Source: Gemmatimonas phototrophica
GTDB taxonomy: Bacteria > Gemmatimonadota > Gemmatimonadetes > Gemmatimonadales > Gemmatimonadaceae
Reading direction: 5' to 3'
Length of the DNA: 64,000 bases
Assembly: GCF_000695095.2 (NCBI RefSeq)
Contig: NZ_CP011454.1
Span: forward strand, 1,488,001 to 1,552,000
Below are positions 45,224-53,136 of the stretch, piece by piece (within the stretch, counting starts at the first letter, position 1; each line of letters starts with the position of its first letter). A program made the translations under genes and the position numbers. Below the pieces are notes generated by a model. The model had not been told where the DNA came from, did no database searches, and saw only the letters and a list, made by a program, of their open reading frames with translations.

Positions 45224-47011
45224 ATGTCCCTCGCTCTTGCCCGCAAATACCGCCCCCGGAACTTCGCGACTGTGGCGGTGCAGTCCCACGTTGCCAACAC
45301 CCTCAAGGGGGCCATTGCGCGCGGTCGGGTGGCGCATGGCTACCTGCTCTGTGGCCCGCGCGGGACCGGCAAGACGACCCTCGCCCGTGTGCTCGCTATG
45401 GCCCTCAACTGCGAGCGGCGTGGCGATCCGGAGCTCGCGGGAGAGCCGTGCGGCGAGTGCCAGAGCTGCCAGCGCATCTGGAGCGGCTCGGCGTCGCTCG
45501 ATGTGGTGGAAATCGACGCCGCCTCCAATGGCGGTGTGGCCGACGCCCGCGAACTGCGTGAACGCGCCATGTACGCGCCATCCGGCGATGACCGCTACAA
45601 GGTGTACATCATCGACGAGGCGCATATGCTCTCGCGTGATGCCTGGAACGCCTTGCTCAAGGTGCTCGAAGAGCCACCGCCACGGGTGGTGTTCGTCTTT
45701 GCCACCACCGAAGCCCAGAAGGTGTTGCCGACGGTCATTTCCCGGGTGCAGCGCTTCGATCTCAAGCGCATTGGCCCGGCGGAAATTCGCGAACGGTTGG
45801 CGGCGGTGCTCACGCAGGAGGGCATTCGCTTCGAGGCCGACGCGCTGGCCATGATTGCCGGCGCGGCCGATGGCGGGCTGCGTGATGCTTTGTCGCTCAC
45901 CGATCAGGTGCTGTCGCTTGGCGACACCGCCGACGTGACCGCTGAGCATGTGCGGGTCGCGTTGGGGCTGGTGCCGGAAGAAGAGTATCTCGCCCTGCTG
46001 GACATCGTGGTTGAACGGCGCGCCGTAGATGTCTTTCCTGCCGTGCAGCGGCAGGTCGATGCGGGGGTGGATTTGCAACTGCTGCTCGCCGGCCTGGGGC
46101 GCATGCTGCGCGCGCTCATGGCCATGGGGCTGGGCGGAGCGCCACCGGAATTGTCCGATCGCCTGCGCACGGAACTGGAGAAACGCGCCCGCGTGCTGCA
46201 CTCCGGCGACCTGTTGCGCATGCTGCATGCACTGCTCGAACTGGAGCCCATGTATCGCAAGAGCGGACAACCGCAATTGCTGCTTGAAACGCTCCTCGTC
46301 CGCTTCGCACTGTTGGATCGCACGGTGGAGCTCGAAGAAGTGCTCAAGGGATTCGGCGCCGGCAGCCATGAGGATCCGCCGCCGCGTCGCGTCGCGCACG
46401 AATCCCGCGTGGCATCGGCGCACGCCCTGCCGCCCGCGCCGCCGGCCGCCGTGGCCCCGGCGTTGACGTACAGCGCCAGCGCCGCGGCGCCGTTTTCACC
46501 GCCGCCGCCATCGCGAACCGCCACGCAGCAGGTGGCCGAAGCCGCCGCCGCCGCGCAAACGGCCGCCGCGTTGCCGCCGCGTCGTACCGCGGGGGGCCCG
46601 GTGCCATCGCTGGAGCAGGTGAAGGCCAGCTGGCATAGCGTCTCCGACACCATTCGCAGCAACGGGCGCGGCATGCTGGCGCAGGCCGTGCAGCGACTCG
46701 CCCCCATGCAGATCACGCCCGACGGCGCGCTCGTGCTTGGACACGACGCGGCCGAAGACACCTTCTCCAAAGCCGTGGAAGGGGCCCGGGCCGATGTATT
46801 GGCGGCGCTGCAGAGCTGTTTGGGCGGCATCCGCTCATTCAGTGTGCAGGCCAGTGGCGCGGCAGCCGCCATGGTGCCGCAGGCCTCACGCGGTCTCACC
46901 AAACGTCTCACCGCGCACGACGTGCAGCAGCAACGCACGGAACAGTTGGCGGCGAAAGATCCCTTGTTGGAAGCGGCCGTAAAGGCGCTGGATCTCGAGT
47001 TGCTGGACTAA
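45224..47011 (+). CDS. dnaX: DNA polymerase III clamp-loader subunit gamma/tau
   Basis: 595 residues. Walker A GPRGTGKT (44-51), zinc ligands Cys63, Cys76, Cys79 and Cys82, Walker B VYIIDEAHMLS, sensor 1 FVFATTEAQKV, and sensor 2 region DGGLRDALSLTDQ. Domain III follows, then an Ala/Pro-rich linker (about residues 385-460) and a C-terminal tau domain (VKASWHSVSDTIRSNGRGMLAQ, TPDGALVLGHDAAEDTF). No A-rich slippery sequence for programmed frameshift was seen, so a gamma form would need another mechanism. It begins the dnaX-ybaB-recR unit. Confidence 0.95.
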   Translation: MSLALARKYRPRNFATVAVQSHVANTLKGAIARGRVAHGYLLCGPRGTGKTTLARVLAMALNCERRGDPELAGEPCGECQSCQRIWSGSASLDVVEIDAASNGGVADARELRERAMYAPSGDDRYKVYIIDEAHMLSRDAWNALLKVLEEPPPRVVFVFATTEAQKVLPTVISRVQRFDLKRIGPAEIRERLAAVLTQEGIRFEADALAMIAGAADGGLRDALSLTDQVLSLGDTADVTAEHVRVALGLVPEEEYLALLDIVVERRAVDVFPAVQRQVDAGVDLQLLLAGLGRMLRALMAMGLGGAPPELSDRLRTELEKRARVLHSGDLLRMLHALLELEPMYRKSGQPQLLLETLLVRFALLDRTVELEEVLKGFGAGSHEDPPPRRVAHESRVASAHALPPAPPAAVAPALTYSASAAAPFSPPPPSRTATQQVAEAAAAAQTAAALPPRRTAGGPVPSLEQVKASWHSVSDTIRSNGRGMLAQAVQRLAPMQITPDGALVLGHDAAEDTFSKAVEGARADVLAALQSCLGGIRSFSVQASGAAAAMVPQASRGLTKRLTAHDVQQQRTEQLAAKDPLLEAAVKALDLELLD

Positions 47012-47013
47012 CG

Positions 47014-47100
47014 GAAGCAGGAAGCAGGGAGCAGGAAGCAGGCCGCAGGAAGCAGTGACCTGCTCCCTGATCTCTGCCCCCCGCCACCTGCTGCCTCCCT
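47014..47100. repeat. Family-B repeat array, copy 1 (GAAGCAG 7-mers)
   Basis: Six tandem 7-mers at 47014-47055 (GAAGCAG four times, GGAGCAG, GCCGCAG), then complementary CTGCTCCCTG words from 47060. It can fold into a long imperfect hairpin between dnaX and ybaB. Confidence 0.85.
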
Positions 47101-47128
47101 TGTCATAGAAACCCATCCAAATCCCCCC

Positions 47129-47437
47129 ATGGATATTTTCAAGATGCTGGGCCAGTTCAAGGACATGCAGGCGCGTATGCAAACCATGCAGGAGGAGATG
47201 GGGCAGCGCACCTTCAGCGCACTGGCAGGCGGTGGCATGGTGAGCGCCGATGTGGACGGCAAGATGCAGCTCAAGCGCATCCAGATTGATCCGTCCATCA
47301 TGGCCGACAAGGACATGGTTGAGGACCTCATCGTGGTGGCCGTGGCCGAAGCGCAAAAGAAGGCGGCCGAAGCCATGCAGATGGAATTGCAGAAGGTCAC
47401 TGGCGGGATCGACCTGCCGTTCAAGCTCCCCTTCTGA
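47129..47437 (+). CDS. ybaB: YbaB/EbfC nucleoid-associated protein
   Basis: 102 residues: IFKMLGQFKDMQARMQTMQEEMG, a coiled-coil start, then GGGMVSADVDGKMQLKRIQIDPSIMADKDMVEDLIVVAVAEAQKKAAE and a short C-terminal tail (GGIDLPFKLPF) that completes the YbaB fold. YbaB is a dimeric DNA-binding protein; its conserved place between dnaX and recR is found across bacteria. It is separated from dnaX by the family-B repeat array and followed by recR 23 nt later. Confidence 0.93.
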   Translation: MDIFKMLGQFKDMQARMQTMQEEMGQRTFSALAGGGMVSADVDGKMQLKRIQIDPSIMADKDMVEDLIVVAVAEAQKKAAEAMQMELQKVTGGIDLPFKLPF

Positions 47438-47460
47438 TATTCGGCTGGACTGGCCCCAGC

Positions 47461-48051
47461 GTGTCCATCATCGATGAACTCACCAGTGAGTTGGCGCGGT
47501 TGCCCGGCATTGGCCGGAAAACGGCGCTGCGACTCACATATCACCTGCTCCGGCAGCCAGCCTCCCAGAGCCGCAAGCTGGCCGAAGCGCTGGTGTCGCT
47601 CACCGAGCGCATCCGGCAGTGTGAACGGTGTTTCAACCTCACCGAACACGCGCTCTGCTCGCTGTGCGCCGACAGCCGTCGCGACTCCTCCACGCTCTGC
47701 GTGGTGGAAGAGGCCAGTGATATCGCGTCCATCGAGCGGGCCGGGGAGTTCCGGGGACGCTACCATGTGCTGGGGGGGCGGCTGTCCCCCCTGGATGGCG
47801 TCGGGCCCGACGATCTGACTATCGGGGCGCTGCTGGCACGGCTGGAGCCGGAAGGGGTACAGGAGGTCATTCTGGCCACCAATCCGTCGCTGGAAGGGGA
47901 AGCCACGGCGCTCTACTGTCAGCGCCAGCTGTCGGCGCGGTCGGTGCGGGTCACCCGCATTGCCCGCGGGCTGCCGGTTGGCGGCGACCTGGAGTACGCC
48001 GACGGTGTGACTATCGCGCAGGCGCTCTCCGCCCGGCGCGAGATGCTCTGA
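47461..48051 (+). CDS. recR: Recombination mediator RecR
   Basis: 196 residues with GTG start 47461. Helix-hairpin-helix LARLPGIGRKTALRLTYHLL, zinc finger Cys54, Cys57, Cys66 and Cys69, Toprim domain (LCVVEEASDIASIERAGEFRGRYHVLGG with the acidic Glu, then ILATNPSLEGEATALY), and Walker-B-like tail LPVGGDLEYADGVTIAQAL. RecR acts with RecO/RecF to load RecA on gapped DNA. The length is typical. Third gene of the dnaX block. Confidence 0.95.
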   Translation: MSIIDELTSELARLPGIGRKTALRLTYHLLRQPASQSRKLAEALVSLTERIRQCERCFNLTEHALCSLCADSRRDSSTLCVVEEASDIASIERAGEFRGRYHVLGGRLSPLDGVGPDDLTIGALLARLEPEGVQEVILATNPSLEGEATALYCQRQLSARSVRVTRIARGLPVGGDLEYADGVTIAQALSARREML

Positions 48052-48084
48052 TGCGCTCCTGGGAGCTGCTCTGACGAGGGAGGA

Positions 48085-48387
48085 ATGATGCGGATTCGTC
48101 GTGACCGGAAGAACGGATGGTCCACCCTGGGCATGGTGGGGCTCGGAGTGGCCGTCGGTGCGGCCGTGGGGCTGGTGGGGTGGAGCCTGGCCCAGCGCCG
48201 GCACCGTCGCAGCCTGTTCTCCCCCGATAAACTCAAGCGATTGGCCGCCCTCGGTTACCTTCGGGCCCATCCAAGCGTTGATAGTGCGCGGCTCCTTCGC
48301 GACTATCTGCAATGGGAACCGCATCCGCTTCTGCGCCGTCGTGCCCGAGGGGTCCTGCGGCGCACGGAACGGGCGTTACGTTCCTAG
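48085..48387 (+). CDS. Small membrane-anchored protein, unknown function
   Basis: 100 residues (start ATG 48085 or 48088), preceded by a GAGGGAGGA ribosome site. One glycine-rich transmembrane helix (LGMVGLGVAVGAAVGLVGWSLA) sits near the N-terminus. The cytoplasmic part is very basic (KLKRLAALGYL, LLRDYLQWEPHPLLRRRARGVLRR), which could bind nucleic acid or acidic lipids. I do not recognise a family. The position after recR and before the roadblock gene is the only context. Confidence 0.65.
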   Translation: MMRIRRDRKNGWSTLGMVGLGVAVGAAVGLVGWSLAQRRHRRSLFSPDKLKRLAALGYLRAHPSVDSARLLRDYLQWEPHPLLRRRARGVLRRTERALRS

Positions 48388-48402
48388 TCTTGCCGCTTCG
48401 CC

Positions 48403-48430
48403 TTGCCAGTCGTGGTTGACGGGTTATTGT
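48403..48430 (+). promoter_or_regulatory. Candidate promoter for roadblock-mglA-pgsA
   Basis: TTGCCA (48403-48408), a 16-nt spacer, TATTGT (48425-48430), about 46 nt before the ATG at 48477. Found by eye. Confidence 0.35.
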
Positions 48431-48476
48431 CACAGTTCTGGCAGTCCGTCCCTGGTCACCGGTCACTCCTGCATTC

Positions 48477-48965
48477 ATGCCCATCGGCGCCGCCACCTGG
48501 TCGTTTACCGAGGACGACTTCGGGGCCATCACGATTACCCTGCAGCGGTTCCTCTACGACGCCAAGGCGCGCTGCGCCTTGCTGGTCGACCGCAGCGGGC
48601 AACTCGTTGCCACCGTGGGCGAGCCGCCCAATTTCGACGCCACCGCGTTTGCCACGCTCACGGCGGCCGATTTCAGCGCCAATGATCAGCTGGCCCGGCT
48701 CATTGGCGAGAGCGACTTCAACGTGCTCTTCCATCAGGGCGAAAAGGAATCCATGTACCTCGCCGACATCGCTCGGCGAGTCATCCTGGTGGTCCTCTTC
48801 GACAACCGCACCACCCTCGGCCTGGTGCGCCTGCGCATGAAAACGGCTGTGGACGAACTCACACGGACATTCGAAGGGGTCTTCGCCCGCGGCAACGCCC
48901 GCGACGCGACCCCTCCCGGCTTCCTGGCCGGTGCGGAAGACGAGATCGACCGCTTGTTTCAGTAA
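48477..48965 (+). CDS. Roadblock/LC7 domain protein (MglB-like)
   Basis: 162 residues. The roadblock fold is visible as alternating strands and helices: CALLVDRSGQLVATVGEPP, FATLTAADFSANDQLARLIGE, FNVLFHQGEKESMYLADIARRVILVVLFDN, GLVRLRMKTAVDELTRTFEG. The pattern is that of MglB, the GAP partner of MglA-type GTPases; the putative GTPase follows after 12 nt. The C-terminal 30 residues are an acidic tail. Together they form a polarity or motility switch module; which process it controls here is unknown. Confidence 0.85.
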   Translation: MPIGAATWSFTEDDFGAITITLQRFLYDAKARCALLVDRSGQLVATVGEPPNFDATAFATLTAADFSANDQLARLIGESDFNVLFHQGEKESMYLADIARRVILVVLFDNRTTLGLVRLRMKTAVDELTRTFEGVFARGNARDATPPGFLAGAEDEIDRLFQ

Positions 48966-48977
48966 CGGAGCGCGTCG

Positions 48978-49655
<678 letters not shown>

Positions 49656-49665
49656 CCCTCCTGCC

Positions 49666-50334
49666 GTGAACCTTCCCAACGCAATCACCGTGGGCCGCAT
49701 TGCCCTGACGCCGCTGATTGCGTGGCTCCCGTTCACGACGTCGTGGAGCGCGCGGCTGTTCGCGTTTGTGCTGTTCCTGATTGCCGCGATAACGGATTAC
49801 TGGGACGGTCATCTCGCACGCTCACGCAACCTCGTGACCGACCTGGGCCGCATGCTCGATCCGCTGGCCGACAAGCTGTTGCTGCTGGCCACGATGATCC
49901 CCATGTACTTTCTGCAGCGTCACCACGCGTTCGTGGAGTCCAGCGGCGGCGACGCCAGCCCGTTCCTCTTTGAGATGCCGTTCGGCAAAGTGTCCCTGCC
50001 GCTCTGGATTGTGCTGGTCGTGCTGGGGCGGGAAGCGTTCATGACGGTGTTCCGTCAGATTGCCGCCCGTCGGGGGTTGGTGATCTCGGCCATCGGCCCG
50101 GCCAAGTGGAAAACCACCTTCCAGAGCATCTGGATGGGGGCCGCCTATTTCTGGTTCTTCGCCATCACGCTGGCCGAACATCGCCAGTGGGTGGGCGACA
50201 GTGCCTGGCAGGCCTTCGCCTGGTTCAACGGCTTTGTGGGCGTCGTGAGCATGACCGGCGCCGTACTCCTCACGGTCTACTCCCTCGTGCTGTATCTGCG
50301 ACGCTACGGCAGTCAGGTACTGCGCGCGGCGTGA
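49666..50334 (+). CDS. pgsA: CDP-diacylglycerol-glycerol-3-phosphate 3-phosphatidyltransferase
   Basis: 222 residues, GTG start 49666. The CDP-alcohol phosphotransferase motif is intact: DYWDGHLARSRNLVTDLGRMLDPLADK (DG-x2-AR-x8-G-x3-D-x3-D). Opening MNLPNAITVGRIALTPLIAWLPF and several transmembrane helices fit PgsA. It makes phosphatidylglycerol phosphate from CDP-DAG at the inner membrane. The lumenal segment around residues 85-105 (HAFVESSGGDASPFLF) is an insertion compared with E. coli PgsA. It ends 100 bp before the left inverted repeat of the GxxExxY element. Confidence 0.92.
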   Translation: MNLPNAITVGRIALTPLIAWLPFTTSWSARLFAFVLFLIAAITDYWDGHLARSRNLVTDLGRMLDPLADKLLLLATMIPMYFLQRHHAFVESSGGDASPFLFEMPFGKVSLPLWIVLVVLGREAFMTVFRQIAARRGLVISAIGPAKWKTTFQSIWMGAAYFWFFAITLAEHRQWVGDSAWQAFAWFNGFVGVVSMTGAVLLTVYSLVLYLRRYGSQVLRAA

Positions 50335-50435
50335 GTTCCCCCCCTTGGTGGCGTTGGTGTGAACAGCCCGTCGGTGGCACGGGGGGACGGAGGGCACGGG
50401 TAAACGAGACACAAGTTTCGTAGCGCCGAGCGGTG

Positions 50436-50473
50436 CCTGATCGACGGAGGTGAAGAGCTGTGGAGGTGAGGAG
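50436..50473. repeat. Left inverted repeat of the GxxExxY element
   Basis: 38 nt starting CCTGATCG and containing two GGAGGTG words. It is complementary to 50951-50988 at 31 of 38 positions. Confidence 0.8.
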
Positions 50474-50485
50474 AATCTCGTTGGA

Positions 50486-50884
50486 TTAGGGGACCATGCG
50501 CGCATTGTTGATCCGGTTAATGCCGTCGATCATTCGATCAAGGCCGAAGTTTGCAACCAATCCTACCGGCAGTCGCAAGATCCGCAAATAGGTCAGTAAC
50601 TGACGTGCGTGGATGCGGGCGGATTTCTCTGTTGCCTTGACTTCAATGACGACACGCTGGTCGACCAGGATGTCAATGCGAAAGGCATGCTCCAGTATTC
50701 GCCCGCGGTACGTGAGTGGCAATTCTTTCTGCCTCTCAACTTTGTGCCCACCTCTTTCCAATTCGTCTGCCAGCAGAACTTCGTACACTGATTCAAATAG
50801 CCCGGGCCCCAGATCGCGGTGGATCTGAATACAGGCGTCAACGATGTTCTCGGTAATCTGATCAAGGTGAGAGTCGTCGAACAT
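50486..50884 (-). CDS. GxxExxY family protein, PD-(D/E)XK nuclease-like
   Basis: 132 residues. The eponymous motif is GLFESVY (Gly28, Glu31, Tyr34), preceded by ENIVDACIQIHRDLGP. The nuclease-like core has Asp71 (FRIDILV) and Glu81-x-Lys83 (VVIEVKA), so all predicted catalytic residues of a PD-(D/E)XK enzyme are present, then LLTYLRILRLPVGLVANFG. Family members occur in many copies in some genomes, with no settled role. The gene is flanked 13 bp from its stop and 67 bp from its start by inverted repeats, between pgsA and cinA. Its GC content is visibly lower than its neighbours, suggesting acquisition. Confidence 0.92.
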   Translation of the reverse strand: MFDDSHLDQITENIVDACIQIHRDLGPGLFESVYEVLLADELERGGHKVERQKELPLTYRGRILEHAFRIDILVDQRVVIEVKATEKSARIHARQLLTYLRILRLPVGLVANFGLDRMIDGINRINNARMVP

Positions 50885-50950
50885 CTCACATCTTCGGTAG
50901 ATCGCGTCATCGCATCGTCATCACCGTGCCTCCGGCAAGCTGTTCGTTGT

Positions 50951-50988
50951 CCTCTCACCTCCACACCTCCGCACCTCCTCCGATCAGG
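50951..50988. repeat. Right inverted repeat of the GxxExxY element
   Basis: Reverse complement reads CCTGATCG, then GGAGGTG-type words, matching the left copy at 31 of 38 positions. The internal words are themselves tandem (GGAGGTG three times). Confidence 0.8.
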
Positions 50989-51048
50989 CCCAACGGTCTC
51001 GAAAATCAGCGGAGAATCAGTCAGCAAGCCCCGCACTGGTGCCATCGC

Positions 51049-51054
51049 TAGATT
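51049..51054 (+). promoter_or_regulatory. -10 box 6 nt before ATG (leaderless candidate), cinA
   Basis: TAGATT, a 6-nt spacer (51055-51060), ATG 51061. No Shine-Dalgarno sequence is present. Confidence 0.55.
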
Positions 51055-51060
51055 CCCCGC

Positions 51061-52341
51061 ATGAACATTGAAATCGTCACGATCGGCGACGAGCTGCTGC
51101 TCGGCTTCACCATCGATACCAACGCGGCGCATTTGGCGCGTGAACTGGCGGCCCTCGGCGTGCGCATCGTACGGCGCGCAACCTGCGGCGATGATGCCAG
51201 CAGCATTCAGGCGGCGGTGCGTGAGGCCCTGCAGCGCACGGGGGCCGTGATCACGACCGGTGGGCTCGGGCCCACGGCCGATGACATGACGAAGCCGGCC
51301 ATTGCCGAGATCTTCGGTCAGGCGATGGTATTGGATCCGGAGATCCTGACCAACCTGCAGGAACGCTGGCGCAAGCGGTTCAATCATGAGTTGCCGGTCA
51401 GCAATCACCAGCAGGCCATGGTCCCACTGGGGGCCACGATCCTCAAAAACAATCACGGCTCTGCGCCAGGCATCTGGCTCGAAGATGCCGACGGGAAATG
51501 GGTGGCCATGTTGCCCGGCGTGCCGCGGGAAATGCGAGGGATGGTGGCCGATACCATTCTGCCGCGGTTGCGCGATCGGTTGCCGTCGGATGGCCCGGTG
51601 ATTCGCAGTCGTACGCTGCGCACCGCCAACATTGCCGAATCGGCGCTGGCCGACCGGCTGGGCGAGTTGGCGCGCGGAGTGAACGGGCTGTCGCTGGCGT
51701 ACCTGCCGGGCAATGACGGCGTGGACCTTCGGCTTACCAGTTGGGACCGGGATGCGCGGGGCACCAGCAGTGCCCTGGAGGCCGCCGCTGCTCTGGTGCG
51801 GGCCAAGGTGGAGCCGTTCATCTACGGTGAAGGCGATGACGATCTGGCCGCAATCATGCTGGCCGAATGTGCCGCGCGCGGCGCCACCGTGGCGGTGGCG
51901 GAGAGCTGCACCGGCGGCATGCTGGGGATGCGCCTCACCGCCGTGCCGGGCTCCAGTCGGACCGTACTGGGCGGCACCATTGCCTACGCCAACGAAGTAA
52001 AGATCCGGGAGCTGGGCGTGCCGGCCGAGCTCATTGCCGACCAGGGGACCGTCAGTGAAGCCGTCGCCCGGGCCATGGCCAGCGGCGTGCGCCAGCGCTT
52101 CGGCAGCACCATTGGCTTCGGCATTACCGGTATCGCCGGCCCTGATGGCGGCACTCCGGAAAAGCCAGTGGGTACTGTTTGGGTGGCGGTCGATCTGGCG
52201 GGGGAGGTGCACGCGGTGCGGGCGATTCTTCCCGGTGACCGCTTCGAGATTCGCTGGCGGGCGGCCCAGTTGGCCCTCGATCGCCTGCGGAAAACCTTTG
52301 CCCGGGACACCGACGCCACCGGGTGGACGTCCCGGAGTTAA
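51061..52341 (+). CDS. cinA: CinA family competence/damage-inducible protein (nicotinamide-nucleotide amidase)
   Basis: 426 residues. The N-terminal MoCF-like domain (IVTIGDELLLGFTIDTNAAHLA, VITTGGLGPTADDMTKPAI, MLPGVPREM) is the COG1058 part, an ADP-ribose pyrophosphatase in some species. The C-terminal PncC domain (VAVAESCTGGMLGMRLTAVPGSS, YANEVKIRELGVP, GFGITGIAGPDGGTPEKPVGTVWVA) deamidates NMN. Both are complete, in the usual order. The gene follows the GxxExxY element and may use a leaderless mRNA. Confidence 0.94.
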   Translation: MNIEIVTIGDELLLGFTIDTNAAHLARELAALGVRIVRRATCGDDASSIQAAVREALQRTGAVITTGGLGPTADDMTKPAIAEIFGQAMVLDPEILTNLQERWRKRFNHELPVSNHQQAMVPLGATILKNNHGSAPGIWLEDADGKWVAMLPGVPREMRGMVADTILPRLRDRLPSDGPVIRSRTLRTANIAESALADRLGELARGVNGLSLAYLPGNDGVDLRLTSWDRDARGTSSALEAAAALVRAKVEPFIYGEGDDDLAAIMLAECAARGATVAVAESCTGGMLGMRLTAVPGSSRTVLGGTIAYANEVKIRELGVPAELIADQGTVSEAVARAMASGVRQRFGSTIGFGITGIAGPDGGTPEKPVGTVWVAVDLAGEVHAVRAILPGDRFEIRWRAAQLALDRLRKTFARDTDATGWTSRS

Positions 52342-52357
52342 ACCGGGGCCGTTTGCG

Positions 52358-52417
52358 ACCGGGCTCGGCGGGGGCGGCAGAAGTTGACGTCGACCGCTTG
52401 AGCCGAGCCCCGGTTTC
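52358..52417 (+). terminator. Terminator-like hairpin behind cinA
   Basis: ACCGGGCTCGGC (52358-52369) pairs with GCCGAGCCCCGGT (52402-52414), with one bulged C, and three T end the stem. The loop of 32 nt is long. It lies 17 bp after the cinA stop. Confidence 0.55.
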
Positions 52418-52431
52418 CCAGAAGTTTCCCG

Positions 52432-52437
52432 TATCAT
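52432..52437 (+). promoter_or_regulatory. Possible -10 box of grpE-dnaJ
   Basis: TATCAT, 114 nt before the grpE ATG. The -35 is unclear and no CIRCE operator is present, so HrcA control is not indicated here. Confidence 0.25.
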
Positions 52438-52551
52438 ACTAGGCATTTCCGGACCGTTGGTTCGGTAACTTTGGGCAGCCCCGTACGTACGGGACTGCAC
52501 GACCGCTGGCGCTCAGGGCGCCACGGATTCCCGGCTGCATCCAGGACGACC

Positions 52552-53094
52552 ATGACTGATCCCATGTCGAACGCTGACGCGACGATCGAATCCCTTGCCG
52601 ATATGGACGCGCCCGACCCGGCAGCGCCCATCGACGCGTCGGACGATCGTCAGCGTGAAATTGATGACCTGAAGGACAAGCACCTGCGCCTCGCGGCGGA
52701 GTACGACAATTTCCGACGTCGTGCCGCAAAGGAACGGCAGGAAGCCGGCTGGCGCGCGCAGGGAGAGCTCGTGCGCGGCCTCATTGACGCCATCGACGAT
52801 ATCACGCGCTTTGCGCATGTCGATCCGGCCACGGTGGACAGCAAGACCGTCGTGGATGGCGTGTTGCTGGTGGAGAAGAAGCTCTTCAAGTCGCTGGCCG
52901 GTCATGGCTTTGAAGTGCTCGACCCCACCGGGCAGGCGTTCGACCCCAATCTGCACGAGGCGGTCAGTACGCAACCCGCACCCCTGCCGGAGGAAGATGG
53001 CATGGTCGCCGTCTGCTTCCAGTCAGGCTATGTCATCAACGGCCTCGTGCTGCGCCCCGCGCGCGTGATCGTGAAGCAGTGGACCGGCGCCTGA
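52552..53094 (+). CDS. grpE: Nucleotide exchange factor GrpE
   Basis: 180 residues from ATG 52552 (ATG 52564 possible). An acidic disordered start is followed by the long coiled coil (IDDLKDKHLRLAAEYDNFRRRAAKERQEA), a helical bundle, and the beta-wing: LKALDPTGQAFDPNLHEAV-type segment here read as FEVLDPTGQAFDPNLHEAVS, then GYVINGLVLRPARVIV. GrpE releases ADP from DnaK. dnaJ follows 42 nt later; dnaK itself is not in the window, an arrangement found where the chaperone genes are split. Confidence 0.94.
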   Translation: MTDPMSNADATIESLADMDAPDPAAPIDASDDRQREIDDLKDKHLRLAAEYDNFRRRAAKERQEAGWRAQGELVRGLIDAIDDITRFAHVDPATVDSKTVVDGVLLVEKKLFKSLAGHGFEVLDPTGQAFDPNLHEAVSTQPAPLPEEDGMVAVCFQSGYVINGLVLRPARVIVKQWTGA

Positions 53095-53136
53095 GCCCAC
53101 GGCTCATCCGTCACTTACCAGGCCTCAACGCTTAGC

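Noticed and set aside
45224-47011. Programmed frameshift site in dnaX
   Set aside because: No A-rich slippery heptamer was seen in the linker-encoding part, so a short gamma product by frameshifting is not supported.
47014-47100. CRISPR-like array
   Set aside because: The units are 7 nt and directly tandem, with no spacers and no cas genes nearby.
52342-52551. CIRCE operator before grpE
   Set aside because: No TTAGCACTC / GAGTGCTAA pair is present in the region.
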